Of a stretch of DNA of 64,000 nt, positions 34,032-41,637 are shown one piece after another (position 1 is the stretch's first letter; each line of letters starts with the position of its first letter). Under the pieces are notes generated by a model that did no database searches, had not been told where the DNA came from, and worked only from the letters and a program-made list of their open reading frames with translations. The DNA lies in contig CAWBBX010000101.1 of the NCBI GenBank assembly GCA_963787005.1, positions 14,278 to 78,277 of the forward strand, given 5' to 3'. This DNA comes from FEN-1297 sp963787005. Lineage in GTDB: Bacteria; Bacteroidota; Ignavibacteria; Ignavibacteriales; Ignavibacteriaceae. A program made the translations under genes and the position numbers.

Positions 34032-34727
34032 TTAATTGGATTTTGCAGCTTTTTGAAAATGATTCTTCTCCACTAGCGCATTAATCCTGTCCATAGCATA
34101 GCTGACCAGTTTCTTATCCTTATCTTTTCCGAGAGTTAAATATTTCTGATAATATTTTATAGCGATAGTTTTATCCTTGTAATAATGATCGTATACCGCG
34201 GCAATGTAGAAGATCAGTTTTTTATTATCGGGATTTTCCCTGAACGCGTCCTGGTAATATTTAAGAGCTTCGGAATAATTTTTCTGCGCATAATACGAAG
34301 CCGCTATCTGTGTACGCACCTCCGCAAGAAAATCGTTCTGCTGAAGCTTTGCCGATATCGAAAGCTCTTTGATCGCATCGTCGTACCGCTTGAGCTCTTT
34401 ATAGCACATTCCCAGATAATAATACGCCGCCGGATCGCTATCCATTAATTTGATAGCATGCTTTAAATAAAAAACCGCGGTATCGTATTCAGTAAGCCAG
34501 AAATGCGATACACCCATATTCCTGAAATTCACTTCGGTCGAGTCCCCGTAATCTATGGAATTCTGAAAAGCCGTTACAGCGCCTTCATAATCCTTCAGCT
34601 TAAAGTTTATATTGCCTTTCAATGTCCACATTGAAGATGAACTCGGATAATACTTAAGTCCGTCGTTTATAATTCTGGTTGCGGAAATATATTGTTCTTT
34701 CGACATATAAAGTCTGCTCAGTTCCAT
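34032..34727 (-). CDS. TPR protein, C-terminal part (probably split by a frameshift)
   Basis: 231 codons made of six or so TPR units (for example KGNINFKLKDYEGAVTAFQ, AAYYYLGMCYKELKRYDDAI). It starts inside a TPR helix (MELSRLYMSKEQYISA), has no signal peptide and no ribosome site. Reading back through 34728-34750 in this frame gives SILLNESTV, which joins smoothly to the end of the upstream TPR frame. I infer that both parts are one periplasmic TPR protein of about 435 aa broken by a one-base deletion near 34745-34755. Confidence 0.7.
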   Translation of the reverse strand: MELSRLYMSKEQYISATRIINDGLKYYPSSSSMWTLKGNINFKLKDYEGAVTAFQNSIDYGDSTEVNFRNMGVSHFWLTEYDTAVFYLKHAIKLMDSDPAAYYYLGMCYKELKRYDDAIKELSISAKLQQNDFLAEVRTQIAASYYAQKNYSEALKYYQDAFRENPDNKKLIFYIAAVYDHYYKDKTIAIKYYQKYLTLGKDKDKKLVSYAMDRINALVEKNHFQKAAKSN

Positions 34728-34741
34728 TACCGTACTTTCAT

Positions 34742-35329
34742 TTAAGAGGATTGAGCTCTGTGTGCTATTTGAAAATCAATAATCGCGTCGTCGATGTCCT
34801 TCAAAATAAATTCGCAGTGCGCCTGCTGCTCGTAATAAAAGCTATTCGTAGAATCCTGCTCCGCAAGAGTTCTGTAAGTATCATCGGCGTCTATCCACTT
34901 ATGCTCGCGCATATAGACTTCGCCGAGAGACCGGAGCAGCAGTGTATTTGTAGAATCGATTACATATGCGTATCTAAGGACAGAATCGGCGTCACTGAGC
35001 CTCCCCGAGGATAAAAAGCTTCGGCCGAGAAGAATTTGTAATTTCAGCTTCCCCGGTTTTAATTTTACGGCTTTTTCAAAAAAGTCGGAAGCCTTTGTAA
35101 AATTTGAAAGGGATTGATAATTCAGGCCGAGATTGTATATAACCTCGTAATTATCCGGATCATCCGCCAACAATTTTTGAAGGATAGAAATTGATTGATG
35201 GTAATTCCCTTCCATCATCAGCATTCTGACTTTATTCAGCTCATCCTCCTTGCCGCTCTGTGCCGCGGTAAATGCAGGAATAATGATGAACAGAATAAGC
35301 AGAAAATAAATTCGTTTTGTTTTATGCAT
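34742..35329 (-). CDS. Secreted TPR protein, N-terminal part
   Basis: A signal peptide (MHKTKRIYFLLILFIIIPAF, cleaved near TAAQ) precedes four to five TPR units (YHQSISILQKLLADDPDNYE, NFTKASDFFEKAVKLKPGK). The frame closes just after a helix (DFQIAHRAQSS), where a TPR would normally continue, and the next frame supplies the continuation. It heads the operon TPR, sigma factor, anti-sigma factor and TonB-like pseudogene, and may be part of the signalling unit. Its 5' neighbour is the long palindrome array. Confidence 0.75.
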   Translation of the reverse strand: MHKTKRIYFLLILFIIIPAFTAAQSGKEDELNKVRMLMMEGNYHQSISILQKLLADDPDNYEVIYNLGLNYQSLSNFTKASDFFEKAVKLKPGKLKLQILLGRSFLSSGRLSDADSVLRYAYVIDSTNTLLLRSLGEVYMREHKWIDADDTYRTLAEQDSTNSFYYEQQAHCEFILKDIDDAIIDFQIAHRAQSS

Positions 35330-36060
35330 TATATTACCCGGTTTTCCCCGAAAAATGGGCTTCTATATGTAAAGATGATCGAACGGCGGAAAAGTTTGGG
35401 TGGAATGATATTTTTTTTGTGGAGACGCGCCATGGCGCGTCTCTACTACATAATTGCCGGAAGCATAAAATGTAGGGCGAAGCTCATCGCATCGCCCTAC
35501 AAAACAAAAACCTTCGGGGTTACTTATAAATCCCGATGGTTGCATAAAAATCGTAGGGACAACTCATGAGTTGTCCCTACATCGTATTAATATTACCTGA
35601 GTAACCTTGAAGGTCTTGAAAAGCGACCTTCAAGGTTTAAATCTATTTTAATATTAGAAATGAAACTGCACCAGGAACATTTCGTTTTTAACCGAAGAAG
35701 AGAAAAGTTTGAAAGAAATGATATTTTTTTGTAGAGACGACCCGGAAAAATGAGACACCCCACCGGGGCGTCTCTACGAAAATTTGTTGGTATCATTTAA
35801 AGATAAACCATCGGGGTTACCTTCAAAACCCCGATGGTTGCATAAAAATCGTAGGGACAACTCATGAGTTGTCCCTACATCGTATTAATAATTATACTCG
35901 AGAAACCTTGAAGGTCTTAAAAAGCGACCTTCAAGGTTGAAATAATTTTAATAATAGAAATGAAACTGCAAGAGGAACATTTTCGTTTTGAACCGAAGAA
36001 GATTTTATTCTCAGCTTATTAAACAAATTTCGCTTGCTTTTTGTTTGTAACTGAGGGATA

Positions 36061-36183
36061 TCAGTGATTAAGAGACGTATTTAGAATATTTTCCTTATAA
36101 TTACTCGAAGAGACTATATCCTTACTGCAACCATTTAAAAATATTAAATATATGATTATTGTATATAGATATGTTTTTTTCAT
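36061..36183 (-). pseudogene. 5' fragment of a lipoprotein gene inside the repeat array
   Basis: An ATG with a GGGGG ribosome site opens 40 codons: MKKTYLYTIIIYLIF, then LNGCSKDIVSSS with a lipobox (LNGC), stopping at TGA (36061-36063). Downstream on this strand the sequence runs directly into a porin-tail unit. It is a normal lipoprotein signal peptide without a mature domain, so it is most likely the stub of a deleted gene; a genuine 22-residue mature lipopeptide is less likely but possible. Confidence 0.5.
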
Positions 36184-37170
36184 AATTATTCCCCCATATT
36201 TAATATTAATCATCTATGTGATTAATCATTGTTAATATCTTTTATTAACTAAGCAAGACTATATAATTAAAGATGTTTTTGACTTAGAAAAGTTTGAGAG
36301 GAATGATATTTTTTGTAGAGACGGGGCAACATGTCCCAATGCTTCGGGATGCCCGTTTCTGCATCGAAATGCTATGAAAAATGAGACACCCCACCGGGGC
36401 GTCTCTACGAAAATTTGTTGGTATCATTTAAAGATAAACCATCGGGGGTTACCTTCAAAACCCCGATGGTTGCATAAAAATCGTAGGGACAACTCATGAG
36501 TTGTCCCTACATCGTATTAATATTACTCGAGTAACCTTGAAGGTCTTAAAAAGCGACCTTCAAGGTTGAAATAATTTTAATAATAGAAATGAAACTGCAA
36601 GAGGAACTTTTCGTTTTGAACCGAAGAAGAGAAAAGTTTGAGAGGAAGAAGATTTTTTGTAGAGACGACCCGGCGGGTCGTCTAAATGCACATACAAAAA
36701 AAATGAGACGCCTCACCGAGGCGTCTCTACGAAGACTCTTTGCATTAAGAAACCTTCGGGGTTACTTTCAAAACCCCGATGGTTGCATAAAAATTGTAGG
36801 GACAACTCATGAGTTGTCCATACATCGTATTAATATAACTGAGTAATCTTGAAGGTCTTAAAAAGCGACCTTCAAGGTTAAATAATTGTAATATTAGAAA
36901 TGAAACTGCACGAGGAACTTTTCGTTTTTAACCGAAGAAGAGAAAAGTTTGAAAGAAATGATATTTTTTTGTAGAGACGACCCGGCGGGTCGGCTCTACT
37001 AAAAATATTATTGATTACATAATTGCGGGGCGAAGCTGTGCTTCACCCTACAAAACAAAAACCTTCGGGGTTACCTTCAAAACCCCGATGGTTGCATAAA
37101 AATCGTAGGGACAACTCATGAGTTGTCCCTACATCGTATTAATAATTACCTGATTGAGCAACCTTGAAGG

Positions 37171-37199
37171 CTTGCCTGCCGGTAGGCAGGGCAGGCAAG
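37171..37199. repeat. Palindrome inserted into one unit of the array
   Basis: Other copies of element B read ACCTTGAAGGTCTTAAAAAG. Here 29 bp of CTTGCCTGCCGGTAGGCAGG type (ending GCAGGCAAG) separate GAAGG from TCTTAAAAAG with nothing lost. The insert belongs to the same CCTGCCGGTAGGCAGG family as 8079-8096 and 39901-39940, and the empty site is preserved in the four sister copies. Confidence 0.8.
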
Positions 37200-37233
37200 T
37201 CTTAAAAAGTGACCTTCAAAGTTTAAATCTATT

Positions 37234-38358
37234 TTAATAATAGAAATGAAATTGCACTAGGAACACGTCGTTCTTTACAGAGGGCGATTCGAACTGGAAC
37301 CTGTACTGCGGCCGGACTTCAACAAAGCTGTACGGGAAGAACTCGGCGCCGACAATAAATCTCGATACTTCGTCTCCGCTAACACTCGTGTTGGGATCAA
37401 ATTTATCGTAGCGTAATATTCCTTCCAAGCCTTTTACTATTCTGTATGAACCTTTAAGCATAAGAGCAGATGAGTTAGCGCCCACCGATTCGTAATCGCT
37501 CGCCATATCGTATTCACCCATCAGCGTAAAATTACCTACTCCGAATCCCGCGTAACCTCCGTACATATTAATTTTATGCTCTGTAGGTAGCGGCGTGTAA
37601 ATAAGAGGACCGCGGAAATTTGTATACGACGCTCCGAGCAGAACCGCTACCTTGCTCGCTATTACCGGATTAACCTGTATGCTCGCAGTGTATGTGGGAT
37701 CGCTGTTGAAGTTTAAATTAACGGGACTCCCGACGCTGGCCGTTATCAGCCCGACATCACCTATATTATAGCCGAGCTCAACGCCTGTAACGCTGTACCT
37801 GGGATCGAATATTAAACCTCTCCTTTGATTTGTGGTAAACAAGTAGCCGAGGTCTCCGCCTCGCGTGTACGCCGTATGATCATCTATGCGCAGACCGAAA
37901 TCAGGATAAAAAGTACCGGCTTTAACGTAGCTTTCGTTGGGAAGAATATGCGCTACCGCGAACGCCTCCCACGTCTGGTTTACAAAATCATATTGTGCGT
38001 AAGCGTTGATTTCATCGCTCAGATCAACGTTTGTATACATAGTACCTTCCATCTTCTGGAATGCGGTCTTGCCGAACTGCTGGGAGTAAACGTATTGAGT
38101 TCTATAATCCAATCCGACTTCAATATTATCGGCGATGTGATTATCCATCTTAAAAGATTTATCTCTCGGCGAGACTAGCGGAAGAACTTTCCAGCCGAAA
38201 TGCCAGCCGCCTTTGTTCCTCATTCCTCCGCCGGTAGGATCGATGTGGCAGTCGATGCAGCGGGCCCCCATTCTGAGCGCGAACCTGGGAAGAGCGTAGC
38301 TGCTGCCGATCCCCATAAAAATAAAAGCGGCAATCATAAAATACTTGGTATACTTCAT
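37234..38358 (-). CDS. Outer-membrane beta-barrel protein with N-terminal c-type heme motif
   Basis: A signal peptide (MKYTKYFMIAAFIFMGIGSS, then YA) is followed almost at once by a CIDCH heme site within the conserved string ARCIDCHIDPTGGGMRN, then about 300 residues of alternating strands (VEVRPQYRFQFES) ending in the aromatic barrel terminus VFLVQFHFYY. The ATG at 38356-38358 is preferred over an upstream in-frame start because it has an AAGGA ribosome site and begins the signal peptide. A single heme attached to a barrel suggests a redox-linked porin. This CxxCH-PTGGG family is known in many anaerobes but, to my knowledge, not characterised. Its 3' end is copied repeatedly in the downstream array. 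Confidence 0.82.
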   Translation of the reverse strand: MKYTKYFMIAAFIFMGIGSSYALPRFALRMGARCIDCHIDPTGGGMRNKGGWHFGWKVLPLVSPRDKSFKMDNHIADNIEVGLDYRTQYVYSQQFGKTAFQKMEGTMYTNVDLSDEINAYAQYDFVNQTWEAFAVAHILPNESYVKAGTFYPDFGLRIDDHTAYTRGGDLGYLFTTNQRRGLIFDPRYSVTGVELGYNIGDVGLITASVGSPVNLNFNSDPTYTASIQVNPVIASKVAVLLGASYTNFRGPLIYTPLPTEHKINMYGGYAGFGVGNFTLMGEYDMASDYESVGANSSALMLKGSYRIVKGLEGILRYDKFDPNTSVSGDEVSRFIVGAEFFPYSFVEVRPQYRFQFESPSVKNDVFLVQFHFYY

Positions 38359-38688
38359 GCGTTTATTCCTTTTATTTAAGTGTAATATAAACTCTATGCT
38401 TAATCGGAAGAGAGGGCAATTTAACATTTACAATGTCCAAATTCTTACGGAATTGTGTCTTACGGCAAATCTCATAATCATTAGTGAGGTAAACGGCATA
38501 AAAGTACCAAATCTTTTGCCGTAGATATTTACACCAGAGAATTTTACTGTACAATTTTGACATAAATTGAATGTTTCATATTTAACCGAATCAAATCGAC
38601 AGCGCTAATGCCCGACCTTCGTCGTCTAATTTTACATTGATTAAGAATGCTCACTTAGTTACTTTTAGTTTTATATAAATTTGCGACT
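38359..38688. other. Intergenic region between divergent porin and dxr genes
   Basis: About 330 AT-rich bases that must contain both promoters. TATAAATTTG at 38674-38683 lies just before the dxr ATG and fits the TAnnTTTG type -7 element, but no convincing -33 element stands at the right distance. A 63-codon frame on the minus strand has no ribosome site or recognisable features and is not called. Confidence 0.4.
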
Positions 38689-39831
38689 ATGAAACAAGTT
38701 TTAATCTTAGGTTCTACCGGTTCGATAGGGGTAAATACACTTAATGTCATACGAAACTTCCCCGACAAGTTTAAGATTACCGCTCTTACAGTAAATACCA
38801 AAATTGATCTGCTCGAACCTCAAATAGAAGAATTTAACCCCGAAGCAGTTGTTGTAAAAGACAAAAAGGCGGCCGCGGTTCTGCGGAAAAGGATCGGCGG
38901 CAAGTGCGAAGTCCTTTCCGGCAGCGAAGGCCTTCTCAGCGCTGCATCCGATCTCGATTACGACATATTCGTCGGTGCTATGGTGGGATTCAGCGGACTT
39001 GCGCCTGCTATTGAGGCTGTAAAGAGAGGTAAGATTATCGCTCTCGCCAACAAGGAAACACTGGTTGTGGCGGGCGAGCTGGTTACAAAATTATGTGAAG
39101 AAAACGGCGCGAGATTAATTCCCATAGATTCCGAACACAGCGCGATATTCCAGTGCCTGGAAGGCGAAGATAGAAACCGGATAGAGAAGATTATTTTAAC
39201 GGCTTCGGGCGGACCGTTTTTAAATTACGAAAAATCATCGCTCGAAAACGTTTCGGTAAAGGAAGCGCTCAATCATCCCAACTGGAACATGGGAAATAAG
39301 ATCACCATCGACTCGGCATCGATGATGAACAAAGGATTGGAAGTAATTGAAGCTAAGTGGCTGTTCGGGATGGAGCCGGATAAAATCGATATCGTTATTC
39401 ATCCGCAGTCTATCGTACATTCAATAGTACAGTTTATCGATGGATCTATGAAAGCGCAGATGGGGCTGCCGGATATGAAACTCCCCATCCAGTATGCGCT
39501 CACGTACCCGGAGAGGCAAAAAAATAATTTTGAACGGACAAACCTTCCTAAAATCGGAAACCTCAGTTTCCTGGAGCCTGACCCGGAGAAGTTCGAATGC
39601 TTAAAAATTGCATACAACGCTTTGAATACCGGAGGCACTGCGCCGTGTATAATGAACGCTGCCAATGAGGTAGCGGTAGATAAATTCCTTAAAGGGAATA
39701 TACCGTTCCCCGGCATTCCGAAGCTAATTATGAAGGCTCTCGACAAGATTGAGAATCATAAATCGCCGGATCTGGATATCATTTTCGATTGCGACCGGCA
39801 AACCCGCGAATACACTTCAGGATTAACCTGA
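38689..39831 (+). CDS. dxr: 1-deoxy-D-xylulose-5-phosphate reductoisomerase
   Basis: Second step of the MEP pathway: NADPH-dependent rearrangement and reduction of DXP to MEP. The NADPH motif LGSTGSIGVNTLNVI (6-20), NKETLVVAGELV, the metal and substrate segments IPIDSEHSAIFQCL (Asp/Glu ligands) and ASGGPF, the flexible loop HPNWNMGNKITIDSASMMNKGLE region and INAANEVAV-type helix (MNAANEVAVDKFL) are present. At 380 aa it is complete. rseP follows 171 bp downstream, the usual neighbour in many genomes. Confidence 0.97.
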   Translation: MKQVLILGSTGSIGVNTLNVIRNFPDKFKITALTVNTKIDLLEPQIEEFNPEAVVVKDKKAAAVLRKRIGGKCEVLSGSEGLLSAASDLDYDIFVGAMVGFSGLAPAIEAVKRGKIIALANKETLVVAGELVTKLCEENGARLIPIDSEHSAIFQCLEGEDRNRIEKIILTASGGPFLNYEKSSLENVSVKEALNHPNWNMGNKITIDSASMMNKGLEVIEAKWLFGMEPDKIDIVIHPQSIVHSIVQFIDGSMKAQMGLPDMKLPIQYALTYPERQKNNFERTNLPKIGNLSFLEPDPEKFECLKIAYNALNTGGTAPCIMNAANEVAVDKFLKGNIPFPGIPKLIMKALDKIENHKSPDLDIIFDCDRQTREYTSGLT

Positions 39832-39897
39832 GTTTTCTCGCTTTAAACAGATAAGGATTATATTTATCTTTTACGCTCAATTTTAGGATGATATATC

Positions 39898-39940
39898 ACC
39901 CCTGCCTACCGGTTTACATACCGAGGGTATGCAGGCAGGC
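39898..39940. repeat. Palindromic repeat with nested hairpin between dxr and rseP
   Basis: CCTGCCTACC at 39901 pairs with the closing GCAGGCAGG (39931-39939), enclosing a second inverted pair CATACC/GGTATG. It is a variant of the CCTGCCTACCGGCAGGCAGG family in which the loop has been replaced, and could form a stable hairpin in the dxr-rseP transcript. Confidence 0.6.
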
Positions 39941-40002
39941 GCGACATTTTCATATGACACTATATAGAAATTTACCTTTTTAAAACGGAGACCCCAGACT
40001 AG

Positions 40003-41355
40003 ATGAATTATATTATATATTTTGCAATTACGATCGGAATCCTGGTATTCATTCACGAATTCGGACATTTTGCAGCCGCAAAGCTCTGCGGCATGAGAGC
40101 CGATGTTTTCGCTATAGGATTCGGAAAACGACTGTTCGGATGGAACAAACTGACCGGTTTTACCTTCGGTGATCTTCCTAAGGATTTCGACGGTGAAGGA
40201 CATACCGATTACCGGCTCAGTCTTCTTCCGCTCGGCGGATATGTGAAGATAGCGGGTATGGTTGACGAAAGCTTCGACACAGAGTTCGCTGACCAGGAGC
40301 CGAAGCCGTACGAATTCCGCGCGCGGCCGACTTACCAGAAAGTTATTGTTATAACCGCCGGCGTTTTGATGAACCTCCTGCTTGCCTTAATGGTATTCTG
40401 GGGAGCGAACTTCTTCCACGGCAAGCCTTACAGAGAAACAACCACAATCGGCTATGTTGAGCCCAACACGGGGGCGAGCTCGCTGGGTATAAAAGCCGGC
40501 GATAAGATACTCGATATAAACGGAACGCCCGTAAAAAACTGGGAAGATGTCACAAACGATTTAATAAGATCCATCGGCAAGACTACAACTCTTAAACTTT
40601 CCAGCGGAAGTGAAACAAAAACAATTGAGGCGCCGAACAACTCCGTATTCTCCGCCGAGACGGGCGAAATTTATATTCTTCCTACGGGTGTAAGACCGTT
40701 AATAGGCGATGTACTTCCGGGATCCCCGGCCGAAAAAGCGGGCGTAAAACCGGGTGATATCTTTTTAAAACTGGACGGGCAGCAGCTGTACAGCAGCAAG
40801 GAAGCTACAGCGATAATTTCCGGGAATAAGGGTAAACAAATTCCGCTGGAAGTATTGAGAGGAAAAGATACTGTTAAACTTGCGGTAATCCCCGGAGCGG
40901 ACGGAATGATCGGTGTGGGAATAAACGAAGTTTTTACGGGTCCGGTAAAATATGATACTTACGGATTCTTTGAATCATTCTATTACGGCTGGACGGATAT
41001 AGTCAATTATACCGACCTGACTTTCAACATGCTAGGAAAGGTAATCAAGGGTCAGATAGCTTTCGGGAAAGCATTCGGCGGACCGATAAAGATCGCCCAG
41101 TTCGCCGTTAGATCGGCAGACAACGGATTTGTGAGCTTCTTAGGCTTTCTCGCGCTGCTCAGTCTCAGTCTTGCCATTATTAATATTCTTCCCTTCCCGG
41201 TTCTCGACGGCGGACATCTTGTCATCATTTTAATTGAAGGAATCTTGAAGCGGGAAATACCGATAAAAGTGAAGATCGCGATTCAAAATACGGGCTTCGT
41301 TATTCTTCTTTTATTGATGGCGTTTATCATCTACAACGATATTATAAATCTGTAA
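40003..41355 (+). CDS. rseP: RseP-type site-2 zinc metalloprotease
   Basis: Intramembrane protease that cleaves membrane-anchored anti-sigma factors and signal-peptide remnants. The zinc motif HEFGH (residues 18-22) lies in TM1, two PDZ-like regions occupy about 150-310 (TIGYVEPNTGASSLGIKAGD and GDVLPGSPAEKAGVKPGD), and the third zinc ligand Asp is in FPVLDGGHLVI near the C-terminal TM helices. At 450 aa it matches the E. coli-type family. With two ECF sigma/membrane anti-sigma pairs in this window it is a natural candidate for their proteolytic activation. A hairpin follows the stop. Confidence 0.95.
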   Translation: MNYIIYFAITIGILVFIHEFGHFAAAKLCGMRADVFAIGFGKRLFGWNKLTGFTFGDLPKDFDGEGHTDYRLSLLPLGGYVKIAGMVDESFDTEFADQEPKPYEFRARPTYQKVIVITAGVLMNLLLALMVFWGANFFHGKPYRETTTIGYVEPNTGASSLGIKAGDKILDINGTPVKNWEDVTNDLIRSIGKTTTLKLSSGSETKTIEAPNNSVFSAETGEIYILPTGVRPLIGDVLPGSPAEKAGVKPGDIFLKLDGQQLYSSKEATAIISGNKGKQIPLEVLRGKDTVKLAVIPGADGMIGVGINEVFTGPVKYDTYGFFESFYYGWTDIVNYTDLTFNMLGKVIKGQIAFGKAFGGPIKIAQFAVRSADNGFVSFLGFLALLSLSLAIINILPFPVLDGGHLVIILIEGILKREIPIKVKIAIQNTGFVILLLLMAFIIYNDIINL

Positions 41356-41360
41356 TCATT

Positions 41361-41396
41361 TAAACCTCCTAGGTTTAAGAAAACCTCGGAGGTTTG
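41361..41396 (+). terminator. Hairpin repeat after rseP (AAACCTCC/GGAGGTTT)
   Basis: AAACCTCCTAGGTTT followed by AAACCTCGGAGGTTT gives two overlapping inverted repeats 6 bp after the rseP stop. No clean T-run follows, so termination would be imperfect. The same element stands at 62318-62352, at the end of another transcription unit. Confidence 0.5.
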
Positions 41397-41538
41397 GTCC
41401 GTTCATAACATTCCATACCCCCGTTCATCATAAAATAAAACCACTGATAATATTATATCGGCCTTTTGCTGCGGCTACCCCTAATTTTCATCCAGCGAAT
41501 AGAAACAGAGAAGACAGTGATTGGTTATTCTCTCTCTC

Positions 41539-41571
41539 CTTAATCCCCCCTCCGACCAAGGGGGGATTAAT
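41539..41571. repeat. Palindrome TTAATCCCCCC...GGGGGGATTAA
   Basis: An 11-bp perfect stem (41540-41550 with 41560-41570) around a short loop, in the gap between rseP and the LytS-type kinase gene. It could form a strong hairpin in either strand and may end rseP transcripts together with the upstream hairpin. Confidence 0.6.
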
Positions 41572-41637
41572 TATTTTGACGCGTATGGAAACCTTGGTAT
41601 AAAAATTTTCATTTATATTTAGATACGATTATATTAC

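Larger units (their letters stand above)
35380..37233. repeat. Tandem array of about five 300-bp units: porin 3' tail plus four palindromes
   Basis: Each unit carries, in order: D, about 55 bp matching the 3' end of an outer-membrane protein gene (minus strand, ending VKNEMFLVQFHF); P, a GTAGAGACG...CGTCTCTAC palindrome with variable core; C, AACCTTCGGGGTT...AACCCCGATGGTT; A, GTAGGGACAACTCATGAG with TTGTCCCTAC; and B, ACCTTGAAGGTC...GACCTTCAAGGT. A copies lie at 35553, 35853, 36483, 36797 and 37106; B copies at about 35603, 35904, 36533, 36847 and 37160; D copies at 35654, 35955, 36581 and 36893, with a partial one near 35385. The intact porin gene ends exactly where the next D would be (37234). 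The unit after 35955 is interrupted by about 280 bp. Confidence 0.85.

Noticed and set aside
36589..36846. Plus-strand frame of 85 codons in the repeat array
   Set aside because: It consists wholly of array elements (porin tail in antisense and palindromes), so it is not a gene.
35380..37230. Possible CRISPR array
   Set aside because: The repeated units are about 300 bp with several palindromes each, no short spacers of constant length exist, and no cas gene is nearby.
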